Below are positions 8,328-15,941 of a DNA stretch of 52,690 nt, one piece after another (the first letter of the stretch is position 1; each line of letters begins with the position of its first letter). The notes beneath the pieces are model-generated. The model made no database searches. It was not told the DNA's origin and saw only the letters and a program-made list of their open reading frames with translations. The DNA is from Frankia sp. RB7. Lineage in GTDB: Bacteria; Pseudomonadota; Alphaproteobacteria; Rhizobiales; Xanthobacteraceae. Both the position numbers and the translations under genes were made by a program. The stretch is taken from assembly GCA_030403585.1 (NCBI GenBank), contig JAUEPE010000047.1:1-52690 (forward strand), written 5' to 3'.

Positions 8328-9202
8328 GCTGGCTTCGGCTGGCTGGTCGCGATCCAGATGCCGGCGAATACGGCAACCAGCCCGATCAGGAGATTTGGCG
8401 TGATCGGCTCGCCGATCAGCAGCGCCGCCAGCAAGGTCGCTGCGATCGGATTGACCGTCATCGTGTTGGCAACGCGAGTTGGCGTGGCGCGCGCCAGCGC
8501 CATGACCCAGAGGATGAACGCGAGCGCGCCGCCGCCGGCGCCGAGATAGATCCCGGCAATCCACTGCGCCGTCGTGAAATGGTCGAGCGCGGCAAAGCTG
8601 CCTTTCACGAGACCCACGATCACCAGCACCGCAGCGCCCGCGCCCATGCCGACCGTGAGAAAGCCGAGCGCGCTGGAGCGCTGAATCAGCGGCCGCGACA
8701 GCACGTTGTAGAAGGCCATGCAGAACACCGCGCCGGTCATGATCAGCTCGCCGCGCCAGGAACCGGGCGGGCTCTGTGCCAGGCCCACAGCTAGCGCCGC
8801 CGCCACGCCGAGCACAGCAATGCCGACGCCGATGATCTTGCGCGCCGTCAGCCGTTCCACCCCGAGGATCGCGCCGACGACCATGGTGTGGAGCGGCAGC
8901 GTCGCCAGCGCGAGACTGGCGCGCGCAGCGGTCGTGTAGGACACCGCGATATTGTAGAGGATGAAGAACAGGCCGAAGAAGCAGATGCCGAGCACTATTA
9001 CCGCCGGCCAGTCCGCGCGCTGCGGCCAGCGCACGCGAAGCAGCAGCGCGCACGGCAACAGGCAGAGGAAACCGATTCCCCAGCGCAGGATCGCAAGCAG
9101 AACCGGATCGGCGCCGACGACGAGATAACGGGTGATCGCAGCCGCAGTGCCGCCGATGCTGCTCGACGCCAGCGCAATCGCGACCCCGAGCCATTCCCCC
9201 AC
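8324..9202 (-). CDS. EamA/DMT-family transporter
   Basis: A 292-residue protein with ten predicted membrane helices arranged as two EamA repeats of five (about 5-135 and 150-288). The second repeat ends in ALLIGEPITPNLLIGLVAVF, which shows the family's usual GE motif before the last helices. Members export amino acids, nucleobases or other metabolites; the substrate here is not evident. A palindrome (9251-9266) lies about 50 nt upstream. Confidence 0.85.
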   Translation of the reverse strand: MGEWLGVAIALASSSIGGTAAAITRYLVVGADPVLLAILRWGIGFLCLLPCALLLRVRWPQRADWPAVIVLGICFFGLFFILYNIAVSYTTAARASLALATLPLHTMVVGAILGVERLTARKIIGVGIAVLGVAAALAVGLAQSPPGSWRGELIMTGAVFCMAFYNVLSRPLIQRSSALGFLTVGMGAGAAVLVIVGLVKGSFAALDHFTTAQWIAGIYLGAGGGALAFILWVMALARATPTRVANTMTVNPIAATLLAALLIGEPITPNLLIGLVAVFAGIWIATSQPKPA

Positions 9203-9250
9203 GCTTCGTCTCCCGTTCCGGAGCTTTGGAGGCGCTTAGCACGTCCCTGC

Positions 9251-9266
9251 TGCCACCGGGGTGGCA
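9251..9266. promoter_or_regulatory. Short dyad upstream of the EamA gene
   Basis: TGCCACC-GG-GGTGGCA is a perfect inverted repeat with 7-bp arms. It lies between the stop of the MBL-fold gene (9285) and the start of the EamA gene (9202), both on the minus strand. It could be an operator for the EamA gene or part of a 3' hairpin of the upstream gene. There is no T-run beside it, so a terminator is not well supported. Confidence 0.3.
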
Positions 9267-9284
9267 ACAGGGCCGCCGGCAAAG

Positions 9285-10121
9285 CTAGTCATAAAACTCC
9301 GGCGACATCTTCTGGCTGTCGCGCTGGGCCTTGTCGTGGTTGATCCAGAGCTGCCCCTTCTCCTTGTCGAGCGTGTCGGCGATCTTCTGCATCGAGGCGA
9401 CCGACTGGTCCTTGCTGAAATTATTGACGGGAACGCGCCGGCTCTCCCAATTGCTCTTGAAGTGGGCCGCGTCGCCGGACAGCACGACCGCCCCGGTCTT
9501 CGGCAATTTCACCAGCAGCGACTGATGTCCCGGCGTGTGGCCGGGCGTCGAGAGGACGGTGATGCTGCCGTCGCCGAACACGTCCTTGTCGCCGGTGAGC
9601 AACTCAACCGGATGCGACGGCTTGAAGCGCGGTTCGTTGTTCGCGCCGGGCCATTCATATTCGGCCTTCTGCACGTAGAGGGTTGCCTGCGGAAACATCT
9701 CGACATTACCGATGTGATCGGGGTGCGTATGCGAGACGCCCATTGCCTTGATGTCGGCCGGCTTGACGCCGATCTGCTCGAGCTGGGCTGCGAGCGTCTT
9801 CGGCCGCTTCCAGGTCACGGCCTTGGGATCAGCCGGCGCAAGTCCGTTCGGCATCGCGGCGACCGCGTCGGGGATGCCGGTGTCCCACAAGAACCAGCCC
9901 TGGCTGTGCTTGATGAGATAGCAGGTGTCGACGAAATCCATCGACTGGCCTTCGTTCACCCCGGGCGACCAGCGCCCGATGTCGCCGGCAACGCCCTCCC
10001 CGCAATTCATGATGTAGAGTTTCTCGACACCCGGCTTCTGCGCGAACGCAGCCTGGGCGGACAGCGCGAGTGCGACAACGGCGAGAGCGAGCGTGATCTT
10101 GGACATGATCTTGGGTCTCAT
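9285..10121 (-). CDS. Exported metallo-beta-lactamase-fold hydrolase (AHL-lactonase-like)
   Basis: A 278-residue MBL-fold protein with an N-terminal signal peptide (hydrophobic TLALAVVALALSAQAAFA, cleavage near residue 27), so it should act in the periplasm. The metal motif is SHTHPDHIG (His131, His133, Asp135, His136), with later metal ligands in LSTPGHTPGH and LSGDAAHF. The arrangement resembles the N-acyl-homoserine lactone lactonase group, but lactonase activity is only an inference. The ATG at 10121 is chosen because of the GGAAGGACCAAGG ribosome region just upstream. Earlier in-frame starts would spoil the signal peptide. Confidence 0.8.
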   Translation of the reverse strand: MRPKIMSKITLALAVVALALSAQAAFAQKPGVEKLYIMNCGEGVAGDIGRWSPGVNEGQSMDFVDTCYLIKHSQGWFLWDTGIPDAVAAMPNGLAPADPKAVTWKRPKTLAAQLEQIGVKPADIKAMGVSHTHPDHIGNVEMFPQATLYVQKAEYEWPGANNEPRFKPSHPVELLTGDKDVFGDGSITVLSTPGHTPGHQSLLVKLPKTGAVVLSGDAAHFKSNWESRRVPVNNFSKDQSVASMQKIADTLDKEKGQLWINHDKAQRDSQKMSPEFYD

Positions 10122-10258
10122 CCTTGGTCCTTCCTTGCAGCACTTCTCACTGCGACCGAGGATCAACCCCGCTGCCGCCGCAGAATTCCACTTCCACCCG
10201 GGCACTCTAGGCCCGAGCCACATATCTTTCTAACGCTCAATACCAATGAAACCGGCGA

Positions 10259-10316
10259 TTGACAGCGCGGCGCGATTTCGCTGTAATAACGCCATGGGGA
10301 TCGAGCGATCTCCCCA
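10259..10316 (+). promoter_or_regulatory. Near-consensus promoter with dyad at the start site, chromate operon
   Basis: TTGACA (10259-10264) and TGTAAT (10282-10287) are separated by exactly 17 nt, which is 11 of 12 consensus bases. Transcription should begin near 10294. An imperfect palindrome (10295-10316; TGGGGATCG paired with CGAT-C-TCCCCA, one bulged base) lies exactly there, as expected for a repressor operator. The first gene starts at 10369. Confidence 0.6.
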
Positions 10317-10368
10317 CGAGGCGACATGCCCAAGTATCGCGTCCCATTCGGTTTTCCGAGGACGCATC

Positions 10369-11187
10369 ATGTCAAACTTCACGACCATATCATCCGATAA
10401 ATTGGCGCGCCTGATCGGCACGGCCAATGCTCCTGCCCTGATCGATGTGCGGACCGAGAAGGATTTTGCCGCCGACCGGCGGCTGATCCCCGGCTCCATC
10501 AAGCTCAGCCACGACAACGTCCCGGACTGGGGCGCTGCCTTCGCCGGCCGCACGGCCATTGTCTCCTGCCTGCGCGGCGCCAAGCTCGCCCAGGGCACTG
10601 CGGCCTGGCTCCGCCAGCTCGGCGTGGAGGCCGAGACGCTCGATGGCGGCTTCGAGGCGTGGAAGGCGGCGAAGCTGCCGCTGCTCGACACCCGCAAGCT
10701 GCCGCCGCGCGACGCCAAGGGACGCACCGTCTGGGTGACGCGCGCGCGGCCGAAGGTCGACCGTATCGCCTGCCCCTGGCTGATCCGCCGCTTCGTCGAT
10801 CCCAACGCGGTGTTCTTGTTTGTCGCACCATCGGAGGTGGTCGCCGTCGGCGAGCGCTTCAACGCCGCGCCCTTCGACATCGAGAACACGTTCTGGAGCC
10901 ACCGCGGCGAGCTCTGCACCTTCGACGTCATGATCGAGGAATTCGGCATCGCGACGCCGGCGCTGCTGCGGCTCGCGACACTGGTGCGCGGCGCCGACAC
11001 CGCGCGGCCTGATCTCGCGCCGGAAGCTCCCGGCCTGCTTGCGGCCTCGCTCGGGTTGTCGCGGATGCATGATGACGACCTCGAACAGCTCGAAGCCGGC
11101 ATGCTGCTCTACGACGCTTTCTATCGCTGGTGCCGCGACGCCACCGGTGAAACCCACAACTGGCCGACCAACAAGGTGAAGGCGTGA
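10369..11187 (+). CDS. Rhodanese-ChrB fusion, chromate resistance regulator/accessory protein
   Basis: A 272-residue two-domain protein. Residues 8-110 form a rhodanese domain with the active-site loop SCLRGAK (Cys67) preceded by PALIDVRTEKDF. Residues 118-272 match the ChrB C-terminal domain of chromate-resistance proteins (DRIACPWLIRRFVDPNAVF, then TFDVMIEEFGI). Classical ChrB instead has its own N-terminal domain, so this is the sulfurtransferase-linked variant. The ATG at 10369 begins just before the rhodanese; the frame is open from 10246 but carries the promoter region. It is translationally coupled to chrA through TGATG. Confidence 0.8.
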   Translation: MSNFTTISSDKLARLIGTANAPALIDVRTEKDFAADRRLIPGSIKLSHDNVPDWGAAFAGRTAIVSCLRGAKLAQGTAAWLRQLGVEAETLDGGFEAWKAAKLPLLDTRKLPPRDAKGRTVWVTRARPKVDRIACPWLIRRFVDPNAVFLFVAPSEVVAVGERFNAAPFDIENTFWSHRGELCTFDVMIEEFGIATPALLRLATLVRGADTARPDLAPEAPGLLAASLGLSRMHDDDLEQLEAGMLLYDAFYRWCRDATGETHNWPTNKVKA

Positions 11188-12566
11188 TGGATATCCGGAA
11201 CGCCCAAGCCGAAGCTGATGCCGGTCACGGCATCAGCTTCGGAGAGGCTTTTCGCGTCTGGCTGCGCGTCGCCTGCCTGAGTTTTGGCGGGCCCGCGGGC
11301 CAGATCGCGGTGATGCACCGCATCCTGGTCGAGGAGAACAACTGGATCTCGGAGGGCCGTTTTTTGCATGCGCTGAACTACTGCATGCTGCTGCCGGGAC
11401 CAGAGGCGCAGCAGCTCGCAACCTATGTCGGCTGGCTGATGCATCGCACTGCCGGCGGACTGATGGCGGGCGGGCTTTTCATCCTCCCCGGCATCATCGC
11501 CATCATGGGCCTGAGCTACGTCTATGCTGCTTACGGCAATGTCAGCTTCGTCGAGGCGCTGTTCTTCGGCTTGAAAGCCGCCGTGCTCGCCATCGTCATC
11601 GAGGCCGTCTTCCGTATCGGCAAGCGCGCGCTGAAGAACCGCATCATGATCGCGCTCGCCGCCATCGCCTTCGTCGCAATCTTCTTCTTCGCGGTCCCCT
11701 TCCCGATCATCATCATCGCCGCCGGTTTGATCGGCTATGCCGGCGCACGCGCCGGCCGTCCGGAATTTGCGCCTCCCGGTCACGGCCATGCCGGCAGCGG
11801 TGCCGTGATCGACAGCATGCTCGGCGAAGCTGTGCCGGAGCATGTCCGTCCCAACACGGCGCGTGCGATCCGGACCGCCGCGCTGTGGCTGACGCTCTGG
11901 CTCGTGCCGGTGATTGTGTTGCTGTTGGTCCTTGGCCAGGCCAGCGTGTTCAGCCAGATCGCGCTGTTCTTCTCGAAGATGGCGCTGGTCACGTTCGGCG
12001 GCGCCTATGCGGTTCTGGCCTATGTCGCCCAGCAGGCGGTCGAGCATTATCACTGGCTCAAGCCGCACGGGATGCTCGACGGCCTCGGCATGGCCGAGAC
12101 CACGCCGGGCCCGCTGATCATGGTGCTCCAGTTCGTGGGCTTCATGGCCGCCTATCGCGACCCGAGCGGCCTGTCGCCAATGCTAGCGGCGACGTTCGGC
12201 GGATTGCTCGCGACCTGGGTCACCTTCACGCCCTGCTTCCTCTGGATCTTCGTCGGCGGCCCCTATATTGAGCGCCTGCGCGGCAATACGGGCTTAGCCG
12301 GCGCGCTCAGCGCCATCACCGCCGCCGTCGTCGGCGTGATCCTCAACCTCTCGATCTGGTTCGCGCTGCACACGCTGTTCCGCGAGACCGTGCCGGTGCA
12401 CGCGTTCCCGCTGGATTTTGACAGGCCGGTGCTGACCAGCGTCGACGTGCCGGCGCTGGTGCTATCGATCGCGGCGGCGACCGCGATCTTCCGATTCAAG
12501 CTGAGGATGCTGACGGTGCTCGTCGGCAGCTGCGCGGCGGGGGTGGCGTTGCGGATGGCGGGGTGA
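11187..12566 (+). CDS. chrA: Chromate/sulfate-type ion transporter ChrA
   Basis: A 459-residue two-repeat ChrA (long-chain CHR) protein, which exports chromate from the cytoplasm. Each half carries the CHR signature: SFGGPAGQIAVMHR near residue 35 and TFGGAYAVLAYVAQQ in the second half, each followed by a proline-glycine loop (LLPGPEAQQLATYVG; ETTPGPLIMVLQFVG). About ten membrane segments are present. The ATG overlaps the stop of the rhodanese-ChrB gene by one base. Chromate is the best-known substrate, but many environmental ChrA proteins are uncharacterised. Confidence 0.9.
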   Translation: MDIRNAQAEADAGHGISFGEAFRVWLRVACLSFGGPAGQIAVMHRILVEENNWISEGRFLHALNYCMLLPGPEAQQLATYVGWLMHRTAGGLMAGGLFILPGIIAIMGLSYVYAAYGNVSFVEALFFGLKAAVLAIVIEAVFRIGKRALKNRIMIALAAIAFVAIFFFAVPFPIIIIAAGLIGYAGARAGRPEFAPPGHGHAGSGAVIDSMLGEAVPEHVRPNTARAIRTAALWLTLWLVPVIVLLLVLGQASVFSQIALFFSKMALVTFGGAYAVLAYVAQQAVEHYHWLKPHGMLDGLGMAETTPGPLIMVLQFVGFMAAYRDPSGLSPMLAATFGGLLATWVTFTPCFLWIFVGGPYIERLRGNTGLAGALSAITAAVVGVILNLSIWFALHTLFRETVPVHAFPLDFDRPVLTSVDVPALVLSIAAATAIFRFKLRMLTVLVGSCAAGVALRMAG

Positions 12567-12572
12567 TCTAGG

Positions 12573-14117
12573 TTACCGCATCATCATCCGCGCGATCGCT
12601 TCCCCAATCACCACCGTCGTGAAGTGGGTATTGGCCCGGCAGTCCGACGGCATGATCGAGGCGTCGGCGACGCGCAGGCCGGAGATGCCCTTCACGGTGC
12701 CGTCAGGATTGACCACGCCGTCGGCGTCATTGACGCCAGTCATGCGGCAACTGCCGGCGGCGTGCTGGATGTCGCCGGTTTCACGGCGCAGCAGCGCATC
12801 GAGTTCGTGATCCGGCAGCGCAGCGGCTTGCGGCAGTGTCAGGTCAGTGTCAGCCAGCCTGATCCAGTCGGCGACGCCGGCCAGCGCCGGCTGCGAGGTG
12901 ATCACGGCCAGCCGCTTCACCGCGTCCATCATGCGCAGCATGTCGCGGGGATCGGCGAGCATATTTTCCTCGACGATGGGATCGACGGATGGATCAGTCG
13001 ACGCCAGCTTGAGCGTGCCGCGCGAATAGGCGTTGAACAGCCCGGCGCCGATCGCTCCGGGGACGCCAATGCCGCGGTGGTTGAATGCGATCAGGATCAT
13101 GTCGCGCTTGCCGCCATTGGCGAGGCCCGAAGAATAGGTCACGCAGCAATTGGTGTGGCGGGTGTCGGGATCGGTCGGGCGCAGATCGTCGTGGAGCTGG
13201 ATCGTGGTACGAAACAGCGGATGGTCGAAGAAGTGCTTGCCGACCGGCAGGTTGCGCTCCACCGCGATCCCCATTGCCTTCAGCTCGTCAGCGGGTCCAA
13301 CGCCCGAGCGCAGCAAGATCGCCGGGCTGTGGATGGCGCCTGCGCAGAGCACGATCTGGCGCGCGCTGATCTCGCTGGCGCCCTGCCCCTCGGTGTGAAC
13401 ACGCAGACCGGTCGCCCTTCCGTCGCTGATCAGCACGCGATCGACGAGGGTCTTGCCCCGGATCTCCAGATTGGCGCGGGCGCGCGCCGGCTCGAGATAG
13501 CCCTCATTGGTGGTGATACGGCGGCTGTCGCGGCTGTTGATGGGATAGCAGGCGACGCCCTCACCATCGGGACCATTGACGTCGGCGCACCAGGGATAAC
13601 CGCTCGCCAGCGCGGCATCGCGCAGGCCGCGATCGATCGGGCCCCATTTGTCCGGTGGCGCGCGATAGACCGGCAACGGTCCGCCGCGGCCGTGGCCTGC
13701 GGCATCGCCAAACTCAAAGTCGTCCTCGATTACGGAGAACAACGGCATCACCTCTTTCGCGGACCAGCCGGTGCAACCATTGGCCGCCCATTCGTCGAAG
13801 GCATCAGCGACGCCGCGGATGGCGATCTGTCCGTTCATCATCGACGAGCCGCCGAGCCCCTTGCCGCGCCAGTAGAAGCGCGGCTCCTGCCCAGCCACAC
13901 GGCGCGCCAGGAGATCGGGCCACTGCCATTTCTCCTGATACTCGCGCTTGTGGATGATCGGGATTGGATTTGGCGTTCGCACTTCCCAGGGCGCTTCATC
14001 AGCGCGCCAGTCGAGGCCCGCTTCGAGCAGCAGGACGCGCCGTGCGGGATCTTCGGAGAGCCGCGCCGCAACAGCGGCGCCGGCCGAGCCGCCGCCGACA
14101 ACAATGACATCGTACAT
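12573..14117 (-). CDS. GMC family FAD-dependent oxidoreductase
   Basis: A 514-residue glucose-methanol-choline oxidoreductase. The N-terminal dinucleotide-binding motif is VIVVGGGSAGAAVAARL. The first GMC signature is GKGLGGSSMMNGQIAIRG, and the second region includes CAGAIHSPAILLRSGVG. Catalytic-site histidines are seen in QHAAGSCRM and NTHFTTVVIGE. The likely substrate is an alcohol or polyol, not identifiable here. Start 14117 lies 4 nt after the stop of the ABC binding-protein gene, so the two are one transcript. An upstream in-frame ATG at 14132 overlaps that gene and is less likely. Confidence 0.87.
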   Translation of the reverse strand: MYDVIVVGGGSAGAAVAARLSEDPARRVLLLEAGLDWRADEAPWEVRTPNPIPIIHKREYQEKWQWPDLLARRVAGQEPRFYWRGKGLGGSSMMNGQIAIRGVADAFDEWAANGCTGWSAKEVMPLFSVIEDDFEFGDAAGHGRGGPLPVYRAPPDKWGPIDRGLRDAALASGYPWCADVNGPDGEGVACYPINSRDSRRITTNEGYLEPARARANLEIRGKTLVDRVLISDGRATGLRVHTEGQGASEISARQIVLCAGAIHSPAILLRSGVGPADELKAMGIAVERNLPVGKHFFDHPLFRTTIQLHDDLRPTDPDTRHTNCCVTYSSGLANGGKRDMILIAFNHRGIGVPGAIGAGLFNAYSRGTLKLASTDPSVDPIVEENMLADPRDMLRMMDAVKRLAVITSQPALAGVADWIRLADTDLTLPQAAALPDHELDALLRRETGDIQHAAGSCRMTGVNDADGVVNPDGTVKGISGLRVADASIMPSDCRANTHFTTVVIGEAIARMMMR

Positions 14118-14121
14118 CGCG

Positions 14122-15672
14122 TTACTTCTCAACGTTCCAGAACACCGGGATGGCGGACGGTATCAGACCGCGCAAGGTGGCGCGATAGGCCGCAGGCTGC
14201 GCGAACTGGCCCCACGGGATCGCGGGCGCCTGATCGTACATGATGCTCTGGATCTCGCCCGCGATTGTCTTGCGATCCGCTTCGGCCGGCGCTTTGGCAA
14301 AGGCCTCCATCAGCGGCGTGATGCGCGCATCGCACTGCCAGCCGGTGAAGTCAGCGCAGTTGAAGGCCACCATGACGTTGGTCAACGGCGAGCCGAGATC
14401 AAAGCCGCCGGCGTGAACGCCGTAGACGCTCCAGCCCTCCTTCTTGGCCCGGCGCGCCAGCACGCTCGCCCAATCCATCACCTGAAGATCGACGTTGAAC
14501 CCGGCCGCCTTGAGCCGCTCGGCCAGCACCTGCGCCGAGACGCGCGGGGCTTCGAGATCGTTGGCCTCCATCACGACGACGGGCTCGCCGGCATATTTCG
14601 TCGCCTTCAGCGCGGCCTTCGCCGCTTCGATCGAGGGATTTGCCGCGGCTTCAATGCCGGCCTTGCTCTCATAGGTGGTGCCGCAAGTGAAGAACGTCGC
14701 ACAAGGCGTGGCGTATTTGGCATCGAGGCCGAGCGCATCCAGCACTTCGCGCTGGTCAACCAGCTTCCACAGCACGCGCCGGATCGCGGGATCGTCGAAA
14801 GGCTTTGACGCGGCATTGAGGCGATAGGCGCCCGCGAACATGTTGCCGCCGGTGAAGTTCACGAGCTTGACGCGAGAATTCTTCTCGAGCTGCGGCAACA
14901 GATCGAACGGCGCGTATTGCATGAAGTCGATTTCGCCGGCCTGCAGCGCGGACGCCGCGGTCGAGCCATCGGGAATGACGCGGATCTCAAGCGTATCGAT
15001 GTTGACGCGCTTGCCGCCGGCCAGGAAGTCGGCGGGCTCGGGACGCGGCACATAGTCGGCGAATTTCTTCAGGATCATGCGATCGCCGGTGCGGTGATCG
15101 GTCTTGCTGTAGACGAACGGACCGGAGCCGATGATCTCGGTGATGCGCTGGTCGCCGGGCGTCTTGGCGATGCGCTCGGGCATCATGAAGGCGACGGGGC
15201 TGACGGGATTGCCCAGCGCGTCGATGACGAGGCCCGACGGCTGCTTCAGCGTCAGCACGAAGGTCTTCGTATCCGTCGGCTCCAGCGAGGCCGCGATCGC
15301 AAAGATGCGGCGGCCGAGCGCGCTGCGGGTGCCCCAGCGTCGGAGCGAGGCGACACAATCGGCCGCCGTGACCGGCTGGCCGTCATGCCATTTCAGGCCG
15401 TCGCGCAGCGTGAAGGTGTAGGTCAATCCGTCCGCGGAGACTTTCCAGTCCTGCACCATCTGCGGCTTGACGTCGCCCTTGGAATCCTTCGCGAACAGCG
15501 TGTCGAACACCATGTAGCCGAACGTGCGCGAAATGTAGGCCGTGGAGAAATGCGGATCGAGCGTGACGATTTCAGCCTCGAGCACCGCAACGAGATTGCC
15601 TGCCGCATGCGCCGGCGCAGATACCAACGCGAGGGCGAACAGCGCCGGAATGAAGGACTTCAGTCTGAACAT
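14122..15672 (-). CDS. Peptide/nickel-type ABC transporter substrate-binding protein (SBP_bac_5)
   Basis: A 516-residue extracytoplasmic solute-binding protein of the oligopeptide/dipeptide/nickel family. The ATG at 15672 gives a standard signal peptide (MFRLKSFIPALFALALVSAPAHA) that ends just before the mature domain. Typical family features are LDPHFSTAYISR near the mature N-terminus, LRDGLKWHDGQPVTAAD and ALGNPVSPVAFMMPE. No permease or ATPase genes lie nearby, so it is an orphan binding protein or works with components encoded elsewhere. Its coupling to a GMC oxidoreductase suggests that the two handle the same compound. Confidence 0.88.
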   Translation of the reverse strand: MFRLKSFIPALFALALVSAPAHAAGNLVAVLEAEIVTLDPHFSTAYISRTFGYMVFDTLFAKDSKGDVKPQMVQDWKVSADGLTYTFTLRDGLKWHDGQPVTAADCVASLRRWGTRSALGRRIFAIAASLEPTDTKTFVLTLKQPSGLVIDALGNPVSPVAFMMPERIAKTPGDQRITEIIGSGPFVYSKTDHRTGDRMILKKFADYVPRPEPADFLAGGKRVNIDTLEIRVIPDGSTAASALQAGEIDFMQYAPFDLLPQLEKNSRVKLVNFTGGNMFAGAYRLNAASKPFDDPAIRRVLWKLVDQREVLDALGLDAKYATPCATFFTCGTTYESKAGIEAAANPSIEAAKAALKATKYAGEPVVVMEANDLEAPRVSAQVLAERLKAAGFNVDLQVMDWASVLARRAKKEGWSVYGVHAGGFDLGSPLTNVMVAFNCADFTGWQCDARITPLMEAFAKAPAEADRKTIAGEIQSIMYDQAPAIPWGQFAQPAAYRATLRGLIPSAIPVFWNVEK

Positions 15673-15799
15673 TGGTTTCTTTTTGCCTTTTGACGAAACG
15701 TTTGCACTCGCCAGGAAAAAGCAATGTTCGTGCCCGATCGACGCAGGCACTTATGCGCTCACGACTATCTGCCGCGCGTTTGCGGGCTACACACGCGCT

Positions 15800-15918
15800 G
15801 TCATCGCCCGCGAAGGCGGGTGATCCAGTACTCCGTGACGCCTGTGATCGAACCGAGAAGCCGCGGCACACTGGATGTCCCGCCCCAGTGCGCAATTGCG
15901 CACAAGGCGGGGCATGAC
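15800..15918. repeat. Mosaic palindromic intergenic repeat, copy 1
   Basis: An imperfect palindrome of about 119 bp. Outer arms GTCATCGCCCG and CGGGGCATGAC, a GCCCGC-GAA-GGCGGG hairpin near the left end, and an inner pair GATCCAGT / ACTGGATG can be seen. A separate perfect 14-bp palindrome TGCGCAATTGCGCA lies at 15889-15902. The layout matches the element at 51126-51255 and the kind of dispersed intergenic repeat frequent in Bradyrhizobium. It sits between parC and the binding-protein gene. Confidence 0.65.
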
Positions 15919-15941
15919 ACCGGTGTGTGGCGAGAAACGCC

